Shown here: one piece after another, positions 23,900-33,780 of the stretch | Numbering within the stretch: position 1 is the stretch's first letter | Layout of the letters: the number at the start of each line of letters is the position of its first letter | NCBI GenBank assembly: GCA_002498845.1 | Contig: DAJC01000037.1 | Location: 1-46,227, forward strand | Source of the DNA: Thermoplasmatales archaeon UBA509 | GTDB lineage: Archaea > Thermoplasmatota > Thermoplasmata > Thermoplasmatales > Thermoplasmataceae | Reading direction: 5' to 3' | Length of the DNA: 46,227 bases | The notes under the pieces: model-generated | What the model saw: the letters and a program-made list of their open reading frames with translations, nothing else | Databases searched by the model: none | Told to the model about the DNA's origin: nothing | Position numbers and translations under genes: made by a program

Positions 23900-25865
23900 T
23901 GGCTCCGGTGTTTCCCTGCTTCGGACCGAATAGCTTTGGATTCAGGAAGTCCGCAACTCTGGACAGGAACCTCTGCTTCTCGGGGCTTGCAATCAGGGCA
24001 TTTTCCCAGACCTCGCTGATGTTAGCCACGGGAACTACCTCAATGCGATCCTTGTGAAGGCTGTCCAGTACGATGTCGCCGAAGTTGGCAGCTGGTACAA
24101 CAACCCTTTTCATCCCGGCTTCAATGGCTGCTTCAACCTTTGCCGTAACACCACCAACTGGAAGAACTGCCCCCCTGACGCTTAGGGATCCGGTCATGGC
24201 CACGGTTTGATCAACTGGTATGTTCTCTATGGCCGATATTACTGCAGTTGCAATTGAAACACTGGCTGAATCTCCTTCAACACCTTCGTACGTCCCTATG
24301 AACTGGATGTGTATATCCATGTCTGAAATGTCCTTGCCGCTGAGCTTCTTGAAGACAGCTGATACGTTCTGTACGGCTTCCTTGGCTATTTCTCCCAGTT
24401 TGCCAGTAGCAACCACCACACCATTTCCCTTGTGCTGGGCAGGCGTTACTTCTGCCACGATTGGCATGACAATTCCTGTATAGTCAGCCATTCCGGAATT
24501 TGCACCAACAACAGCCAGTCCGTTAACCATTCCAACCGCTGACCCTTCGCTGTGGAAAGTCTGGTATGACTTTCTTATCTGGATTGATCTGTCTGCGACC
24601 TGCTGTTCCAGAGGCTTGCTCAGTGCCTTTGCCCTTACAACCTGGTCAGCCGTAACAACATCGGCCTTCTCGCTTATGGCAATGTCACCGGCGACTCTGA
24701 TGAGTCCCCCCAGTTCCCTGAGCCTCAGGGTGAGCTTGCCCTTCCTGCCGGACCGCCGCTGTGCTTCCTTTATTATCTCCGTAACTGCACCAACGTCAAA
24801 GTGAGGTATCTTCTTATCCTTGAGGACTTCCTGAGCGATGAATTGAACAAGTTTCTGCCTGTTCTCTTCAGTATCTTCCATAGTGTCGTTCACATAGACT
24901 TCATAACCGTAACCTCTGATCCTTGATCTCAATGCTGGGTGAATTCCCTGCACTGCGTCAAGGTTTCCCGCTGCAACCAGAACAAAGTCACACGGCACAG
25001 GTTCAGTCTGAACCATTGCTCCGGCACTCCTCTCACTCTGTCCGGATATCGAAAACTTCTTCTCCTGCATGGCGGTAAGCAGAGCCTGCTGGCTCTCCAT
25101 CCTGAGCAGGTTCATTTCGTCAATGAATAGGACCCCCTTATTGGCCTTATGAATGTTTCCAGCCTCCACCCTTTCATGTGCCGGAGTTTCCAGACCGCCG
25201 GACTGGAAAGGATCGTGCCTGACATCACCCAGTAGCGCACCGGAATGGGCTCCTGTGGAATCGATGAACGGCGGTTTATCATTCGGCGTGTGCGATACCA
25301 GTAGCTTTGGTACCATTGCCTTCTCCATCCTCATGGCCGGGTTAAGCGCCATGAACATATAGATGAAGAAAGCTATTATTACTGTGAAAAAGAGAATATT
25401 GAGGCTAAGGCCGAAATCCTTGTTGCTTGCATAAAGTATTCCGGCAGCTATAATTCCAAAGAATATTATGGCAAAAACCACAAAGAGTACTCCTCTGGAT
25501 CTGTCCTTCTTCTCCCTTTCAGCCTTTAGCTGATATTGCCTTACAATTTCCTTGCCTTTCCCAGCCGGAAGAGTTTTGATCTTCGGTCTGTTCGAATCTT
25601 CTGGATTTGGAAAAACAAGTATATCCTCCAATTCATCCTTGGGAAGGAAGTCAACCATGGACTGAGCCAGCATGGATTTGCCCGTTCCAGGCTCCCCGAT
25701 GAGAAGAACATGTCTCTTCTGTATGGCTGCCTTCTTGACAACCTCCCTTGCTTCCTCCTGTCCGATGACTTGGTCAAACAGCATTCTGGGTACCTGCACG
25801 TCCTTCGTGGACGTAATACTCAGCTTCTTGACCCATTCATCAACAGATTCAACCGTAGTATCCAC
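23889..25865 (-). CDS. lonB: Archaeal membrane-anchored Lon protease (LonB)
   Basis: The 658-aa product has an AAA+ module with Walker A GEPGTGKS (57-64) and Walker B GVLFIDEMNLL (245-255), two transmembrane helices inserted at about 125-146 and 155-174, and a C-terminal serine protease domain with catalytic Ser533 (EGDSAS) and Lys576 (GGVTAKVEAA), 43 residues apart as in other Lon enzymes. It is the main ATP-dependent membrane protease of archaea lacking FtsH. The start is GTG at 25865, with GGAG 7 nt upstream; the nearby ATG at 25876 is in another frame. Confidence 0.96.
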   Translation of the reverse strand: MDTTVESVDEWVKKLSITSTKDVQVPRMLFDQVIGQEEAREVVKKAAIQKRHVLLIGEPGTGKSMLAQSMVDFLPKDELEDILVFPNPEDSNRPKIKTLPAGKGKEIVRQYQLKAEREKKDRSRGVLFVVFAIIFFGIIAAGILYASNKDFGLSLNILFFTVIIAFFIYMFMALNPAMRMEKAMVPKLLVSHTPNDKPPFIDSTGAHSGALLGDVRHDPFQSGGLETPAHERVEAGNIHKANKGVLFIDEMNLLRMESQQALLTAMQEKKFSISGQSERSAGAMVQTEPVPCDFVLVAAGNLDAVQGIHPALRSRIRGYGYEVYVNDTMEDTEENRQKLVQFIAQEVLKDKKIPHFDVGAVTEIIKEAQRRSGRKGKLTLRLRELGGLIRVAGDIAISEKADVVTADQVVRAKALSKPLEQQVADRSIQIRKSYQTFHSEGSAVGMVNGLAVVGANSGMADYTGIVMPIVAEVTPAQHKGNGVVVATGKLGEIAKEAVQNVSAVFKKLSGKDISDMDIHIQFIGTYEGVEGDSASVSIATAVISAIENIPVDQTVAMTGSLSVRGAVLPVGGVTAKVEAAIEAGMKRVVVPAANFGDIVLDSLHKDRIEVVPVANISEVWENALIASPEKQRFLSRVADFLNPKLFGPKQGNTGANAA

Positions 25866-25963
25866 CTCTCACTCCATTTAATTTAGATAATTAAGTCTTT
25901 CTTATGAAAATTTTGAAAAAATAACGAAGCCGACGGAAGCTGGTTTGGTGATAATTAATAGAA

Positions 25964-26305
25964 TCAGCCTATTTCCACCGCAAATACTTTCTTGTGGTTA
26001 AACATGGTTTTCAGTGCCTTTACGTCCTCAATGAAGTCCGTGTTGATCTTGTAATACTTGAAGCCGTTTTTCGACTGCTCGAATGATACGAGACCCAGCC
26101 CAACCAGAGATTCCTCCCCGGTATATCTTACTCCCAGTCCTTCAAGGCATCCCTTCACATTGGATGGATCAGATTTCACGGCTCTCGATATCTCGGAGAG
26201 ATAGGATCTGTAGGGATGTATGGACAGGAGATAGAAGAGCACCTTCCTCCTTAATTCGCTCCTGTTGAGCGATCTGATTATATTTCCGTCGGCGACTAAT
26301 TCCAT
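25964..26305 (-). CDS. Winged-helix DNA-binding protein
   Basis: The 113-aa product has a helix-turn-helix near the centre: RRKVLFYLLSIHPYRSYLSEI, then AVKSDPSNVKGCLEGLG, with a wing around LVSFEQSKNGFKYYKIN. It looks like an archaeal ArsR/MarR-type single-domain regulator of unknown target. It is upstream of lonB on the same strand with a 98-bp gap, so it might control that gene. CATATATAAAC (26325-26335) is a strong TATA element 24 nt before the ATG, fitting a leaderless mRNA. Confidence 0.75.
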   Translation of the reverse strand: MELVADGNIIRSLNRSELRRKVLFYLLSIHPYRSYLSEISRAVKSDPSNVKGCLEGLGVRYTGEESLVGLGLVSFEQSKNGFKYYKINTDFIEDVKALKTMFNHKKVFAVEIG

Positions 26306-26450
26306 ACCATTATATCATTTAGGACATATATAAACATTTTTGTCTGACCAAGGATCGATCAGTTAACATGCAGATATTCAAACACTGTTACCTACATAGG
26401 CATTTGATCTGTCAGACAATCATTTCTGGATCAACAGGTGTGTGAATGTA

Positions 26451-28193
26451 TTACAGGACTGGTACCAGATATCTGAAAATAGCTATTGAAGCAATTATGC
26501 TTGATGGAATGGTGATGATTATTGTGTACTTAGCCCTCCTCAGTGAATCAAATACAGAATCTATTAGCCTCTGGTAAGTATTTTCATCTCCCATCCTGAC
26601 CTTTACGTTAACTGTCTTCATGCCAACTTCAACATCAGTGACAGATTCCATGGCCTTTTCAACTGTATGCGCTATGAGCCCAACAATATCGTCAATATTT
26701 CCATCTTTCCCAAGGGGGTTAACGTCCAGGTTGCTGGCATTGACATAGTGGTTGTCAGTTGTGTATATTTCAAGAGATGCAATCCTGTCAGCAGTTCTCT
26801 TTCTGGCGGCCTCAATAACTTCCCTGGTCACGTTGTTTGAATCCGTAAGCACGGTTGCCTGGTATTTTCCCTGTATTTCCGTGACAAGCGCCTGAACTCC
26901 CATTGAACCCAATTCAGGAAGAGGCTCATAAATCCGGTAATATCCAATTCTTGAGGGATACTTTGATTCCAGCCTCTTTAGTTCGCGTTCGAATGCCTTC
27001 TCCATGCCGTCACAGGCATCGAGCTCAAGAGCTTTTTCCGTGAAGAAATTCTGTGCGTCTATTGCAGCAAATTCCTTGAGGGTGCTTCTCTCCACATGGT
27101 GTATTATCTTGAGGCCTTCCTTGAGTTTAACATCGTCAAATGGTTCCCGTTCAGGAATTATTGCCCCAAGGCCAAAGTCTCCAAACCTCTGCATTCCTAT
27201 GACATACTTTCCAACATTGATCTTCTTGAAGCGCGACATGAGCCGGACATAATCCATGTCCTGAAGTGATGTTCTTATGGCGGTTGCAATCTCGTCTATG
27301 TCATCATCGCCTGAACAGTTGTTGCTGTTTGTGGTTGTGGTATGGAAAACCATCAGGTCTGTTCCAAGATCGGAAAGCCTTGTCTGAAGTCTTTTTGGAA
27401 GATCACTTGAACCGAGGGTTCCAAAGGGTCCGGGATGCACATATGGAAAGACCAGTGTTGTCAAGCGGGATCCATCGGCCACTCTCCTGATATCCATCAC
27501 CTTGACTGGAACACGCCTAACGTGTCTGTACAGCCTTCCAAAGAAATTATTGCCAACCTCCTGGCTGACTTCTTCGTTGTTGTAATTCAGAAACATCTTT
27601 ATGATCCTGGCTGGGCTTTCACCATATTCCCTGGCAAACCCACGAGTTGAACTCTTGACAAAGATCACGCCGCATGCTATGTATATGACTGAAGACACTA
27701 CGAATGGTATTATTGTGAGCCATTCCCTGAAGATAATTGAAAGTGCCACCATTGCTGCGAAGGTATAATTAAGTGTGGGAGGGATAAATTTGAGCGGCCT
27801 GTCAGAATAATATGTATAGAATATCAAAACTCTCAGAAGAGTGGCTGATGATATGGATACCAAAAGCATGATCTCAGGATTGGAGAATATTCTGGAAAAA
27901 TACACGGCCCAGAAGAAAATTGAGGCGATCAGGAGCGACAGAAAATCCAGAAACAGGATCCTCCTGGCCGGGAAATAAACCTGGGCAATCTTCACAAAAA
28001 GCATGTCGATGCCTATTACCAGAAGGTATGATCCAAGGACACCGATTATGACCAGATAGATATTCCTGAGAAGAAAATAATCAAACGCCAGTATAACCAC
28101 TGTTAACCAGATGATTGTGTACCATCTGGGAGACCTTTTCACAAATTTTGAAAGATCAGAAAAGCCACGGTTTTCTGAATCAGTTTTAATCAA
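26451..28193 (-). CDS. DUF2070 family membrane protein
   Basis: The 580-aa product has seven or so transmembrane helices in the first 175 residues, a large soluble domain with FPYVHPGPFGTLGSSDLPKR and VFHTTTTNSNNCSGDDDID, and a final transmembrane helix. This arrangement matches the archaeal DUF2070 family, of unknown function. The start is TTG at 28193; an ATAATTATAG element about 25 nt upstream suggests a leaderless message. The conserved His/Asp-rich soluble part hints at a metal-dependent hydrolase, which is inference. Confidence 0.82.
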   Translation of the reverse strand: MIKTDSENRGFSDLSKFVKRSPRWYTIIWLTVVILAFDYFLLRNIYLVIIGVLGSYLLVIGIDMLFVKIAQVYFPARRILFLDFLSLLIASIFFWAVYFSRIFSNPEIMLLVSISSATLLRVLIFYTYYSDRPLKFIPPTLNYTFAAMVALSIIFREWLTIIPFVVSSVIYIACGVIFVKSSTRGFAREYGESPARIIKMFLNYNNEEVSQEVGNNFFGRLYRHVRRVPVKVMDIRRVADGSRLTTLVFPYVHPGPFGTLGSSDLPKRLQTRLSDLGTDLMVFHTTTTNSNNCSGDDDIDEIATAIRTSLQDMDYVRLMSRFKKINVGKYVIGMQRFGDFGLGAIIPEREPFDDVKLKEGLKIIHHVERSTLKEFAAIDAQNFFTEKALELDACDGMEKAFERELKRLESKYPSRIGYYRIYEPLPELGSMGVQALVTEIQGKYQATVLTDSNNVTREVIEAARKRTADRIASLEIYTTDNHYVNASNLDVNPLGKDGNIDDIVGLIAHTVEKAMESVTDVEVGMKTVNVKVRMGDENTYQRLIDSVFDSLRRAKYTIIITIPSSIIASIAIFRYLVPVL

Positions 28194-28250
28194 CCTTAGA
28201 GTATCCGCATCACATAATTATAGATTTTGATAGATTCCGGTAAAACCTTG

Positions 28251-29321
28251 TTATTGTTCCACTTTAACCATCTTAAATTTGCCATATCCATATAACACTC
28301 TGACATATTGTGGAAAGGCGATTTTTTCGCCACCAGTATCGATGTAGAGAACTTTAAGGTTTTCAAGTTTCCTGGGGGATGCTATAACAGTTATGTTGCG
28401 TGGATCAATCTTTTTCAGTACCCTGGGCGAAATTTCTCTGTTTCCTCTGCCAAGCAGGAAGCCCTGCCCTCCAATGGGAGAAATGATCATCCTTGTACTG
28501 CTGCTGGCTATCTCATAGAGTCTTGCCTCATTCATGCTGGTTTCCATGATTCTGCCATTTCTGAACAGATCGAACCCAAGAATGCTCCCCTTCTGACCGA
28601 AAAGTGCCAGAACGCTCTTGCATGTCGTACCCGGACCTATGAGGTAATCAACATCGTTTTCTATGTGATCATGAATATATTCCGCGGCATCCTGAACATA
28701 ATCATCTGTATATTCTGCCTTTGATTCCATAAGTATCCTGCTGCTGTTTGGCACCAGAAGTTCCCCGTAAAACCTTGTCTCTATCCTGCCTGTGGAATAG
28801 ACTCTTTCATCAAGATCTATGACCTCTGATGGTACAAAATCTTCCACCATTCCGGATGCGACATCATTGAAGACCCTGACTGCAGAGTCCAGGCTGATAG
28901 CGAAAACAGAACTGTACATCTTTGTACCTGCCGGGACACCAATTACTGGAAATGCAGGATGCGTGTCAACAATGTCCCTTGCGGTCCCATCTCCCCCAAA
29001 AAACACAAGGATGCCTGGAGATTCCTTGGAGAGTATTTCAACAAATTTCTTTGTGTCCATTGAAGTTGAAGGTGCAGCCGGATCATAGATAGTCCTGTAG
29101 TTATGAAGGCCTGCAGTTGTGAATGCCTTTTCACCCATATCTCCGGAGGGTATGAGAAAAGTGATGTTTTCAGGGTTGATTCTTCTCAGGAATTCCACAG
29201 CAAGGCCGAGAGACACGGATTCCCTGCATTCACTCATCTTCATGTAATCCGATCCCTTCATCCCTTGCATGGAACCACATCCTGCTATGGGATTGACGAA
29301 GAAACCTGCAATCATGATCAT
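28251..29321 (-). CDS. ATP-NAD kinase/AcoX-like protein
   Basis: From the ATG at 29321, overlapping the preceding stop (ATGA), the product has 356 aa. It begins with FFVNPIAGCGSMQGMKGSD and has the diagnostic GGDGT motif (FFGGDGTARDIVD) and GVPAGTKMYSSVFA. This is the archaeal branch of the NAD-kinase/diacylglycerol-kinase fold linked to AcoX. Whether it phosphorylates NAD is not certain. It is translationally coupled to the upstream site-2-protease-like gene. Confidence 0.85.
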   Translation of the reverse strand: MIMIAGFFVNPIAGCGSMQGMKGSDYMKMSECRESVSLGLAVEFLRRINPENITFLIPSGDMGEKAFTTAGLHNYRTIYDPAAPSTSMDTKKFVEILSKESPGILVFFGGDGTARDIVDTHPAFPVIGVPAGTKMYSSVFAISLDSAVRVFNDVASGMVEDFVPSEVIDLDERVYSTGRIETRFYGELLVPNSSRILMESKAEYTDDYVQDAAEYIHDHIENDVDYLIGPGTTCKSVLALFGQKGSILGFDLFRNGRIMETSMNEARLYEIASSSTRMIISPIGGQGFLLGRGNREISPRVLKKIDPRNITVIASPRKLENLKVLYIDTGGEKIAFPQYVRVLYGYGKFKMVKVEQ

Positions 29322-31030
29322 GTCACCCTTATGTATGCCACCGCCGCGGAGTATGTGCTGTTGTATGCCACAATCTCCCATACGTCGACAAGATGGGGCA
29401 TCATAAAGGTAAGGTTCAGAGTGGTGCTGCTGAGATGGGCATTCAGGGAGAAGGGTTTAATTGGTACCACTGATCCATTCACGGATTCTGCAAGTGAACC
29501 TTGGGCAAGTGGCACGTAATAAGTGTAGTTCACAGCAGGAGCTACCAGGGAGACCACTGAGAGATTGGAATTAGCCGGTGGCGTCAGTGATATTGAGAAC
29601 TGCTGGCTTTTATTCACCGACATGTAAAGGGGTGCCTGGTTGTTGAACATGAAAGCCCTGGTGAGATTCACGCTGATAACAATCACTGAAAAAGTCTTGA
29701 CAACGCTGCCTGAATATACAGAAATCGTAAACTGATTGAACCCTGAATGCACTGAACCGCTGGTGTTCAGATCGAGGCTGTAACTGTAGTCCTGCCCGGG
29801 CGATATTGATTTACTCTTTCCGGAAAGCGTGAAGGCAACGGATGGGGAGATCTCGAATGCTGGAACCATGGTTGAGGACCCCGTGTTGTTTATTTCCATG
29901 TTTACAGCCACTGAGCTGTTCCCCTGATATGTAACGAAGTTAAGCTGAGAAGCAGAAATTGTGAAGCTGTTAAGGGAAGTCTGAAATGGAAATGGCGCTA
30001 TACCCACTACAATCACCACAAGGGCAACTGCGGCAAGAACCTTGGCATTTGATCTCAGCCTGAAATGGTTGTTAAGGGGCTGCGGTCCCCGTAATCCAAC
30101 AAGAAGAGCAAATACAGCGAGAACTATCCAGGGCGGATATATGACTCCAAGGCCAAGTATGGCGAGAACCGAAAGATATGAAAGGTAAACGCTTCTTTTC
30201 CCCAATACAGCTGAGGATATAAGCCCGCCATCCAGGAAGCCCAGCGGAAGGGCATTGAAGGCCGTGGTTATTAACCCAGCCCAGCCAGCAAGGGCAAGTG
30301 GATCCAGAATTCCGTTGGATGGTACCAAGCCCATGGATATGATCTGGAGCAGAATGGGCGAGCCAATCCTTTCCACAGGGGAATTTACCACTGCTGCAGA
30401 CGGCGGGTAATAGAATGTAAGAACCGATCCCAGCACATAAAAAATAGTTGAAATAACAAGTCCAAACAATAAGGAATATGATCCTATTTCAATCATTGCC
30501 TTCCTGCTGGTGTACGGCTTGCTGGGTGCATTTATAATACCCATGGTGCCAATTCCCAGAGGATCTGGCACGAAAATCGGAAAGGTGTATGACATCCCGT
30601 TTTTCTTGAGTGCCACGTACTTGCCCGCCTCTCTGGCTCCAAGCACAACCGAAAGCGGCAGAAGGAAGAATATTATGCCTGAAAAAATGTTTCCCGCCAG
30701 TCCTGATTCCGGAAAATATGAGGCCTGATAAACAATCCCAAAATAGGCTGTGCTCACCAACGAGGCTGCAAGCAATAAAAGCTTGAGGAATTTATTACCG
30801 CTCTGCCTTGGCCTGTCTATGATTATTATTTCATCCGACGAACTGCCGTTGGTGAATGCAATATACCCCAGTGCTTCCAGGTCCCTGACCAGCCTGTCAA
30901 AGTATTCCTCCGGATAATCGTCCAGGTTCTGTGTCTTTATAACCACTGAATCCTCAAGCTCATTTATTGAGGAGATGTCGTAATATCTGGCAACCACGTT
31001 CCTTATGGCATTAATGGATTCGTTTTTCAT
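29318..31030 (-). CDS. Site-2-protease (M50)-like membrane protein lacking zinc ligands
   Basis: The 570-aa product has an N-terminal soluble region of about 85 residues, a multi-span M50 core and a ~200-residue extracytoplasmic beta-rich domain. In the position of the HExxH box it reads AREAGKY: Glu is kept but both His are replaced by Arg and Lys. The second motif NALPLGFLDGG keeps its Asp, and the family context GIGTMGIINAPSKPYTSRKA is intact. So it is a family member that probably cannot bind zinc in the usual way. It precedes the NAD-kinase-like gene and follows alaS by 8 bp. Confidence 0.85.
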   Translation of the reverse strand: MKNESINAIRNVVARYYDISSINELEDSVVIKTQNLDDYPEEYFDRLVRDLEALGYIAFTNGSSSDEIIIIDRPRQSGNKFLKLLLLAASLVSTAYFGIVYQASYFPESGLAGNIFSGIIFFLLPLSVVLGAREAGKYVALKKNGMSYTFPIFVPDPLGIGTMGIINAPSKPYTSRKAMIEIGSYSLLFGLVISTIFYVLGSVLTFYYPPSAAVVNSPVERIGSPILLQIISMGLVPSNGILDPLALAGWAGLITTAFNALPLGFLDGGLISSAVLGKRSVYLSYLSVLAILGLGVIYPPWIVLAVFALLVGLRGPQPLNNHFRLRSNAKVLAAVALVVIVVGIAPFPFQTSLNSFTISASQLNFVTYQGNSSVAVNMEINNTGSSTMVPAFEISPSVAFTLSGKSKSISPGQDYSYSLDLNTSGSVHSGFNQFTISVYSGSVVKTFSVIVISVNLTRAFMFNNQAPLYMSVNKSQQFSISLTPPANSNLSVVSLVAPAVNYTYYVPLAQGSLAESVNGSVVPIKPFSLNAHLSSTTLNLTFMMPHLVDVWEIVAYNSTYSAAVAYIRVT

Positions 31031-31038
31031 CTATTCCT

Positions 31039-33753
31039 TCAGCTGTGCTTCTCATCTAAAATCCGGCTTATTAATTTTTCATCTGGGAACCAAGAAATTC
31101 CAGTTATGGTTATATGCCTGCCGGATCCTGCAATTTTTCCGGAAAGATGCTTGGCCATTGCCACAGCAAGGAGTCTTGCGCCCTCGTTCCCGTCTGATAT
31201 TATGCGCACTTCTAGGGCATTCGCATTTCCATATGGCACCACAGCTGTTCTTATCTTCCTTGAAAATAATGCGGCCACCAGAGCCTTGAGCACATCCGGG
31301 TCTGATACCTGGTGCAAAAGTAACACATTATCCCCGGCGGACGAGACGGAGGAACCTTCTGAGATTATCCTGTCCACCTCTTCCTTTATGTGCCTGTCTC
31401 TTTCCTTCCTGAGGGAAAGATTCTCCCGGAATAGCCTCTCAACAGACGTGGACAGATCTTCCGGCTTTACAGACAGCATTGTTTCCAGATAAAGTTCGGA
31501 TTCATACATCTCCTGCACAAATTCTAGGGCCGCTTCACCAGCCGCGAATATTATCCTCTGGATGCCCTCCTGCAGGGTTTCCACCCTGAGTATTTTCAGG
31601 AAGCCGATCTCCCCTGTTGATCGAAGGTGGGTACCTCCACAGCCTTCTGCATCCACTCCCTGAATCTCAACCACACGGATTTCGCGGCCTTCGGGAACGC
31701 CTCCCTCAAACAGTCTGAATCCGTATTTTGAAAGCGCGGTATTCCATTCAATGTTCCTGACGGTTATGGGCCGGTTTTCAGTTATATGAAGCAGGCATCT
31801 TCTTTCTACTTCTTTTATTTCTTCAGGTGTCAGGCGTTTGAAATGTGTGATGTCAAGCCTTGATCTTTCGGTACCCTTCTGGACACCGCTCTGCCATACA
31901 TGGTTTCCGAGAACCTCTCTCAATACGCCCAGTAGAAGGTGAGTGGCGGAATGGTGGACCATCAGCCTTCTCCTCCGCACGTAGTCGATATGGCCGATTA
32001 TCCTTGATTTCTCAGGGATTGCTGAAGAAATGGTATGAACGACTGCCTGCCTGTGCCTGTGAACTGCAGTGACATCAACATTATGGCCTTTATATGTGAA
32101 GTATCCAAGATCAAAGGGCTGGCCTCCGCCTTCGGGATAGAAGGCAGTCTGATTTGTAATTATGTCATTTCCCCTTGAGTAGAGAACCACAGCATTGAAC
32201 TCCTGCATTGTTGGATCGTCATAATACAGGGGTCTCGTGTATATATCCGGGAAACTGTCCACAGGTGCCTTTTCGGCCTTTGGAGTTTCATGCCTCTTAA
32301 CCACGAGAGAGTTGAAATCTTCGGGAATCTCAACTGACACACCCCGTTCCTTTGCCACAATTGATGCGGCCTCTTCCGGGACTATGCCGTATGAATCGTA
32401 GAGCGTGACGAGATCGTCCGCTGTAAGGGCCCTCTTCCTGTCAAACATGCGAAGCACCGTTGGCTGCGACTTTCTCTCGTTTTCAGCGAACTTTGCCTCC
32501 TCTATTCTGAGAGCTTCGGATGCAAATGCACTGGAATATCCTGGAAAGATCTCTGCAAGTGATTTCCAGTGCATGTCAATCAGATTTACCAGATTAAGGT
32601 CCGCCTGCAGATCCTTGATGGCCCGCATTGATCGCCTTATTAGCAGCCTGGCAAGGTATCCAACCTTAACGTTGGAAGGTATAACGAAATCCGAGAACAG
32701 AACCATGAGAGTTTTTGAATGATCAGCAAGGGTGAAGACGGACCTTGTGTATTCAAAAATACGATCCAGTTCCTCCCGTGTCACTGTTTTCCTTGAGGAT
32801 TTCAAGATCTCCATAGATCTCTCGATCATCCTGGATCTGTTGAATGGCTCTTCCTGAACAGCGGCAGCAGAAAGTATGGAAAGCACAGTATTGTCCATTT
32901 TTCCGTCCCTGCTCCTGTTAACTATTTCCTGGACAACTTCAGGCATCACTGCCTGATAGACTGTGGGAGTGGCCTGTGAAAGCCAGGTCAACCTCTCCAG
33001 GCCGTATCCCGTATCCACAATCTTCATCTCCATTCTGGAGTAGTGCTTGCCATCGATCTCGAATTCCCCGCCTTCGTCTTCGCGAAGATCCATGAATACC
33101 AGCGTGGCAACCTCAAGACCCCTGACAAACACTTCGAAAGCATTGCCTCCATTTCCGCCACCTGACCAGGGTTTTTCCTTGAAAGTTATGAGCATACCGT
33201 CCACACCCAGCCTGGAATTTAGAAAATCATAGCAATATTTCACAGTCTCCTCTTTCCAGTAAACATAACTGTCCGGATAATTGAAAGCATCGTGGCAGAG
33301 CATCTCAAAACACGTCAGGTGCCTCCCGGTCTCCCCAACAAGATCGGTATCAGTCATTCTTATTGACGGCTGCGACATTGTGAGTGGGTTACCTGGCGGC
33401 TTCACCCTTCCTGATGTTACATGTGGTTGGAAATCGTAGATGGAGGCATTAACGAGAAGAACGTCGTCCCGCCATCTTGGAACCACCGGGTACGGGTCCA
33501 CAATATGATGTGTTCCCTTGAAGAAAGACAGGAATGCCTCTCTCATTTCCTTGAGAGAATAAGGTTTCAGGACCGGACTGTTGCCTATGAATGAATAGGA
33601 ATCGCATGGTGGATCTCCGCATGTCTTTCGTTCTGGATCGGAACTCCAGTAAAATGAGCCACACTTGATGCATTTCCGTTTTGTGAATCCAACACTTTCG
33701 AAGAATTGAAGATCAAGCTCTCCAGTCTTTTTTTCAACGCCGTTATCACTCAT
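31039..33753 (-). CDS. alaS: Alanyl-tRNA synthetase, archaeal type
   Basis: The 904-aa product has the archaeal N-terminal cysteine motif (KRKCIKCGSFYW...CGDPPC), the class II catalytic core with TSGRVKPPGNPLTMSQPSIR and a C-terminal editing domain with HHSATHLLLGVL and the zinc-site CGGTHLRSTGE. The last ~150 residues form the coiled-coil/DHHA1 region. It charges tRNA-Ala and clears mischarged Ser or Gly. Length and domain order are normal. Confidence 0.97.
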   Translation of the reverse strand: MSDNGVEKKTGELDLQFFESVGFTKRKCIKCGSFYWSSDPERKTCGDPPCDSYSFIGNSPVLKPYSLKEMREAFLSFFKGTHHIVDPYPVVPRWRDDVLLVNASIYDFQPHVTSGRVKPPGNPLTMSQPSIRMTDTDLVGETGRHLTCFEMLCHDAFNYPDSYVYWKEETVKYCYDFLNSRLGVDGMLITFKEKPWSGGGNGGNAFEVFVRGLEVATLVFMDLREDEGGEFEIDGKHYSRMEMKIVDTGYGLERLTWLSQATPTVYQAVMPEVVQEIVNRSRDGKMDNTVLSILSAAAVQEEPFNRSRMIERSMEILKSSRKTVTREELDRIFEYTRSVFTLADHSKTLMVLFSDFVIPSNVKVGYLARLLIRRSMRAIKDLQADLNLVNLIDMHWKSLAEIFPGYSSAFASEALRIEEAKFAENERKSQPTVLRMFDRKRALTADDLVTLYDSYGIVPEEAASIVAKERGVSVEIPEDFNSLVVKRHETPKAEKAPVDSFPDIYTRPLYYDDPTMQEFNAVVLYSRGNDIITNQTAFYPEGGGQPFDLGYFTYKGHNVDVTAVHRHRQAVVHTISSAIPEKSRIIGHIDYVRRRRLMVHHSATHLLLGVLREVLGNHVWQSGVQKGTERSRLDITHFKRLTPEEIKEVERRCLLHITENRPITVRNIEWNTALSKYGFRLFEGGVPEGREIRVVEIQGVDAEGCGGTHLRSTGEIGFLKILRVETLQEGIQRIIFAAGEAALEFVQEMYESELYLETMLSVKPEDLSTSVERLFRENLSLRKERDRHIKEEVDRIISEGSSVSSAGDNVLLLHQVSDPDVLKALVAALFSRKIRTAVVPYGNANALEVRIISDGNEGARLLAVAMAKHLSGKIAGSGRHITITGISWFPDEKLISRILDEKHS

Positions 33754-33780
33754 TTCAGTGGGAAAGAATACAACAAGATA

